Assembly (NCBI GenBank): GCA_004297635.1 | Contig: SCUQ01000144.1 | Location: 1-8,691 of the forward strand | Length of the DNA: 8,691 bases | Source: Rhizorhabdus sp. | GTDB taxonomy: Bacteria > Pseudomonadota > Alphaproteobacteria > Sphingomonadales > Sphingomonadaceae | Direction of reading: 5' to 3' | Shown: positions 7,221 to 8,691 of the stretch, piece by piece | How positions within the stretch are numbered: position 1 is the first letter of the stretch | How the letters are laid out: the number at the start of each line of letters is the position of its first letter | Translations under genes and position numbers: made by a program | The notes under the pieces: model-generated | Seen by the model: only the letters and a program-made list of their open reading frames with translations | What the model was told of the DNA's origin: nothing | Database searches by the model: none

Positions 7221-8012
7221 CTAGGCACCCTTGAATTCCGGTACGCGGCGCTCCCGAAATGCGGCCAGGCCCTCATTGCGATCGAACGATGAGGAGTAGG
7301 TCGAATTGACGTCCAGCTCCGCCTCGATCGCCTCCGGGAGAGCAAGTTCGACAGCGTTGTTCAAAAGCTGCTTCATGTGATGCAGCCCCAAGAGGCTCTT
7401 CGAGGCAAGTTTGTTGGCGATGCCGTCCACCGCCTCTTGGAGATCGCTATCCGGAACGATCATGCTCACGAGTGGCGCGAGCAGCGGGTTCGAGACACTG
7501 AGCAGGTCGCCGGTGAACATCAGAAACTTGGCGTGGTTCAATCCGAGCCGTCGCGGCAGTCGTGCGGTGGCTCCTGCGCCCGGCAACAGGCCGTAATTGG
7601 CATGTCCGTCTCCCAGGCGCGCGCCTTCGCCGGCGATCACGATGTCGCAGCCGAGGAGCAGTTCCATTCCGCCCGCTGTTGCGATCCCGTTGACGGCCGC
7701 AAGGATGGGCTTCGGGAAGGCTTCGATCCGCGAAACGAGATCCGTCGCGCGGCGCAGGAACCGAGCTGTTTCTGCGTCGCGGTCTGCGGGGGGGAAGTCG
7801 CCGATGAACTTGAGGTCCGCGCCCGCGCAAAAGGCACGGCCTCGTCCGGTCAGCACGAGGCAGCGCACCTCCGCCCTCGACTCCAGGTGATCAAACGACC
7901 GGTTCAGCTCGTCGATCATGATCGGGCTAAGGCAGTTGAGGTCGTTCGGCCGCTCAAGGGTGATCCATGCGACCGGACCGCGCTCCTCGAGGGAAATCTG
8001 CTCAAACGTCAT
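7221..8012 (-). CDS. Crotonase (enoyl-CoA hydratase/isomerase) family protein with altered active site
   Basis: A 263-residue crotonase-fold protein of normal family length, acting on acyl-CoA thioesters in the cytoplasm. The oxyanion-hole segments are present: RAFCAGADL (59-67) and NGIATAGGMELLLGCD (108-123). Glu117 matches the first catalytic Glu (rat ECH Glu144). The second catalytic Glu (rat Glu164) aligns with His137 in GDGHANYGLLPGAG, so a standard hydratase mechanism is doubtful. The usual A-x3-GLV segment after the TGD motif is also atypical (TGDLLSVSNPLLAPLV). Related reactions in the superfamily include isomerisation, C-C cleavage, hydrolysis and dehalogenation. The start at 8012 is chosen from family alignment; the frame is open to 8078, with other ATGs at 8030 and 8027, and no strong ribosome binding site marks any of them. 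The start overlaps the upstream hydrolase stop by 11 bp, suggesting translational coupling. Confidence 0.87.
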   Translation of the reverse strand: MTFEQISLEERGPVAWITLERPNDLNCLSPIMIDELNRSFDHLESRAEVRCLVLTGRGRAFCAGADLKFIGDFPPADRDAETARFLRRATDLVSRIEAFPKPILAAVNGIATAGGMELLLGCDIVIAGEGARLGDGHANYGLLPGAGATARLPRRLGLNHAKFLMFTGDLLSVSNPLLAPLVSMIVPDSDLQEAVDGIANKLASKSLLGLHHMKQLLNNAVELALPEAIEAELDVNSTYSSSFDRNEGLAAFRERRVPEFKGA

Positions 8013-8658
8013 CGGATATGCTTTCATCATTGTCGTCGGAATAGCGTCGCAGGATGGCGGCAACGCCGTCTGGATCATCCAGCATGAGGTTATGTCCGCC
8101 CGAGAGCGTATATGCGTCCCACTCAGGATGTTGGGTCGCTGCCTGGTGGTAACGCTGGAAATGGGGTTCCTGCGAATTGCCGTCCCCTCCGACTGCGAGG
8201 ATATATGCCTTCTTCGGGATTTCTTTGTATCGCCCGCTAAGGCGGATGCGCTGCATCATGGTCCCTACTGGGTGGACGATCTGATAACCCGCGACGCGCC
8301 GCCCGTGGTCGATATCGCGTGACATCGCGTCGCCCGGCCGCAGCTTCATCGTCAGCCCGTCATCTCCGGCGGTATCGACGACGAGACTTTCGGGGCGAGG
8401 AACGAGGCGGAAGGGCGTGTCGCCGTCCTCCGCCACGAACGAGTCCAGATAGACAATGGCCCGGAAACGCTCCGGGATAGCATCTGCCAGGGCGGTGGCG
8501 ACAAAGCCACCGTAGGAATGGGCGACGAGAACGATGTCGTCGAGGTCCTCCCAGTCGACCAAGGCCTTTAACTGGCTCTGTTGCAAAAATCGTGAAGCTT
8601 GAGCATGCTTGGCGGAGATTGGACGGACGGAACGATGACGGATTTCAAGTGGCGCCAT
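8002..8658 (-). pseudogene. Alpha/beta-fold hydrolase, 5'-truncated by IS6100
   Basis: The native part, 8002-8573, encodes the last 189 residues of an alpha/beta hydrolase of the roughly 240-residue esterase / hydroxynitrile-lyase-like type. Counted in the open frame from 8658, the nucleophile elbow is AHSYGG with Ser48, the likely acid is Asp159 (GGDGNSQEPHF), and the base is His189 (SGGHNLML), so the triad survives. The first 60 or so residues are lost, including the first strand and its HG-type oxyanion motif (HGAWHG in relatives), so the enzyme is probably inactive. The frame continues through the IS6100 end to an ATG at 8658, giving 28 IS-encoded codons plus one hybrid codon. The native stop overlaps the crotonase start by 11 bp, placing both in one transcript. 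The original role was probably ester cleavage in the pathway. It could be called a partial gene rather than a pseudogene if the chimera is made. Confidence 0.85.
8574..8587 (+). repeat. IS6100 left terminal inverted repeat (IRL)
   Basis: The 14 bases GGCTCTGTTGCAAA are the perfect reverse complement of 104-117 and define the junction with the interrupted hydrolase gene. Confidence 0.95.
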
Positions 8659-8691
8659 TTCCAGGGTGATGTGATCCTGTGGGCGGTGCGC
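8635..8691 (+). CDS. tnpA: IS6100 transposase, N-terminal start (partial)
   Basis: The ATG at 8635 opens a frame running off the window end. It encodes 19 residues beginning MTDFKWRHFQGDVILW, which I recognise as the N-terminus of the IS6100 transposase. It lies 61 bp inside the left inverted repeat, as in the intact element. The catalytic DDE residues are beyond the window. Confidence 0.93.
   Translation, partial: MTDFKWRHFQGDVILWAVR

Larger units (their letters stand above)
1..8691. mobile_element. IS6100-bounded segment (pseudo-compound transposon layout)
   Basis: Two partial IS6100 copies in the same (plus) orientation border 8456 bp of cargo at 118-8573. IS6-family elements are known to move such segments as translocatable units made of one IS plus adjoining DNA, and the directly repeated arrangement seen here is what that process leaves. 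The inner flanking octamers differ (GCCCAGCC at 118-125, CTTTAACT at 8566-8573), so the two inner junctions do not form one target-site duplication. The outer flanks lie outside the window. Both cargo ends are interrupted genes, which points to IS-mediated rearrangement or deletion of a larger catabolic cluster. The direct orientation is seen; mobility as a unit is inferred. Confidence 0.65.
8574..8691 (+). mobile_element. IS6100 left end (partial copy)
   Basis: The left terminal repeat GGCTCTGTTGCAAA starts at 8574 and is followed by the leader and first 19 codons of the IS6100 transposase. The orientation equals that of the copy at the left edge of the window. The remainder lies beyond the window. 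Confidence 0.94.

Noticed and set aside
7440..7520. Possible frameshift in the crotonase gene where the usual GLV segment is atypical
   Set aside because: The other frames give no better family match here, and the normal pattern resumes without a shift, so it is read as divergence.
7377..8087. A plus-strand open frame (236 codons) opposite the crotonase gene
   Set aside because: It lies antisense to a well-supported crotonase gene and its translation shows no family motif.
118..8573. Target-site duplication across the inner IS6100 junctions
   Set aside because: The inner octamers GCCCAGCC and CTTTAACT do not match. The informative outer flanks are outside the window.

Overview
The window is a GC-rich alphaproteobacterial accessory segment, most likely from a sphingomonad (Sphingobium, Sphingomonas, Novosphingobium or Sphingopyxis). 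This assignment rests on gene content: a sphingomonad-style TonB-dependent receptor, catabolic genes, and bordering IS6100 copies, an element common around xenobiotic-degradation genes in these bacteria. No rRNA or other taxonomic marker is present, so genus and species are open.

Both ends lie inside IS6100 copies in the same orientation. Bases 1-117 are the right end of one copy, with the transposase C-terminus and right inverted repeat. Bases 8574-8691 are the left end of another, with the left inverted repeat and transposase N-terminus. The 8456 bp between them (118-8573) have the layout of an IS6-family pseudo-compound transposon. Each IS boundary cuts a gene: a GMC oxidoreductase loses its C-terminal part on the left, and an alpha/beta hydrolase loses its N-terminal part on the right. 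The cargo is therefore a fragment of a larger cluster.

Inside, from left to right: the truncated GMC flavoprotein alcohol dehydrogenase (minus strand); a long 639-bp divergent intergenic region with inverted repeats; a plus-strand group of TonB-dependent receptor, NAD(P)-dependent aldehyde dehydrogenase and small DUF4345 membrane protein; and, converging on it, a minus-strand group of truncated alpha/beta hydrolase, crotonase-family enzyme and AraC-family regulator. The DUF4345 and AraC genes overlap by 9 bp at their 3' ends, and the hydrolase and crotonase genes overlap by 11 bp.

The parts suggest inducible catabolism of a compound carrying an alcohol, ester or aldehyde group. The receptor would import it across the outer membrane, the GMC enzyme would oxidise an alcohol to an aldehyde, and the ALDH would oxidise that to an acid. 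The hydrolase and crotonase homologue would handle ester and CoA-thioester steps, with the AraC protein as regulator. The substrate cannot be read from the sequence. With the GMC and hydrolase genes broken, the pathway is probably incomplete unless intact copies lie elsewhere. I see no CRISPR array, tRNA, phage or defence system, and nothing that clearly amounts to a new biological system. The points most worth a second look are the crotonase with an altered active-site position, the IS6100 truncations with their chimeric reading frames, and the dyad-containing leader of the receptor gene.
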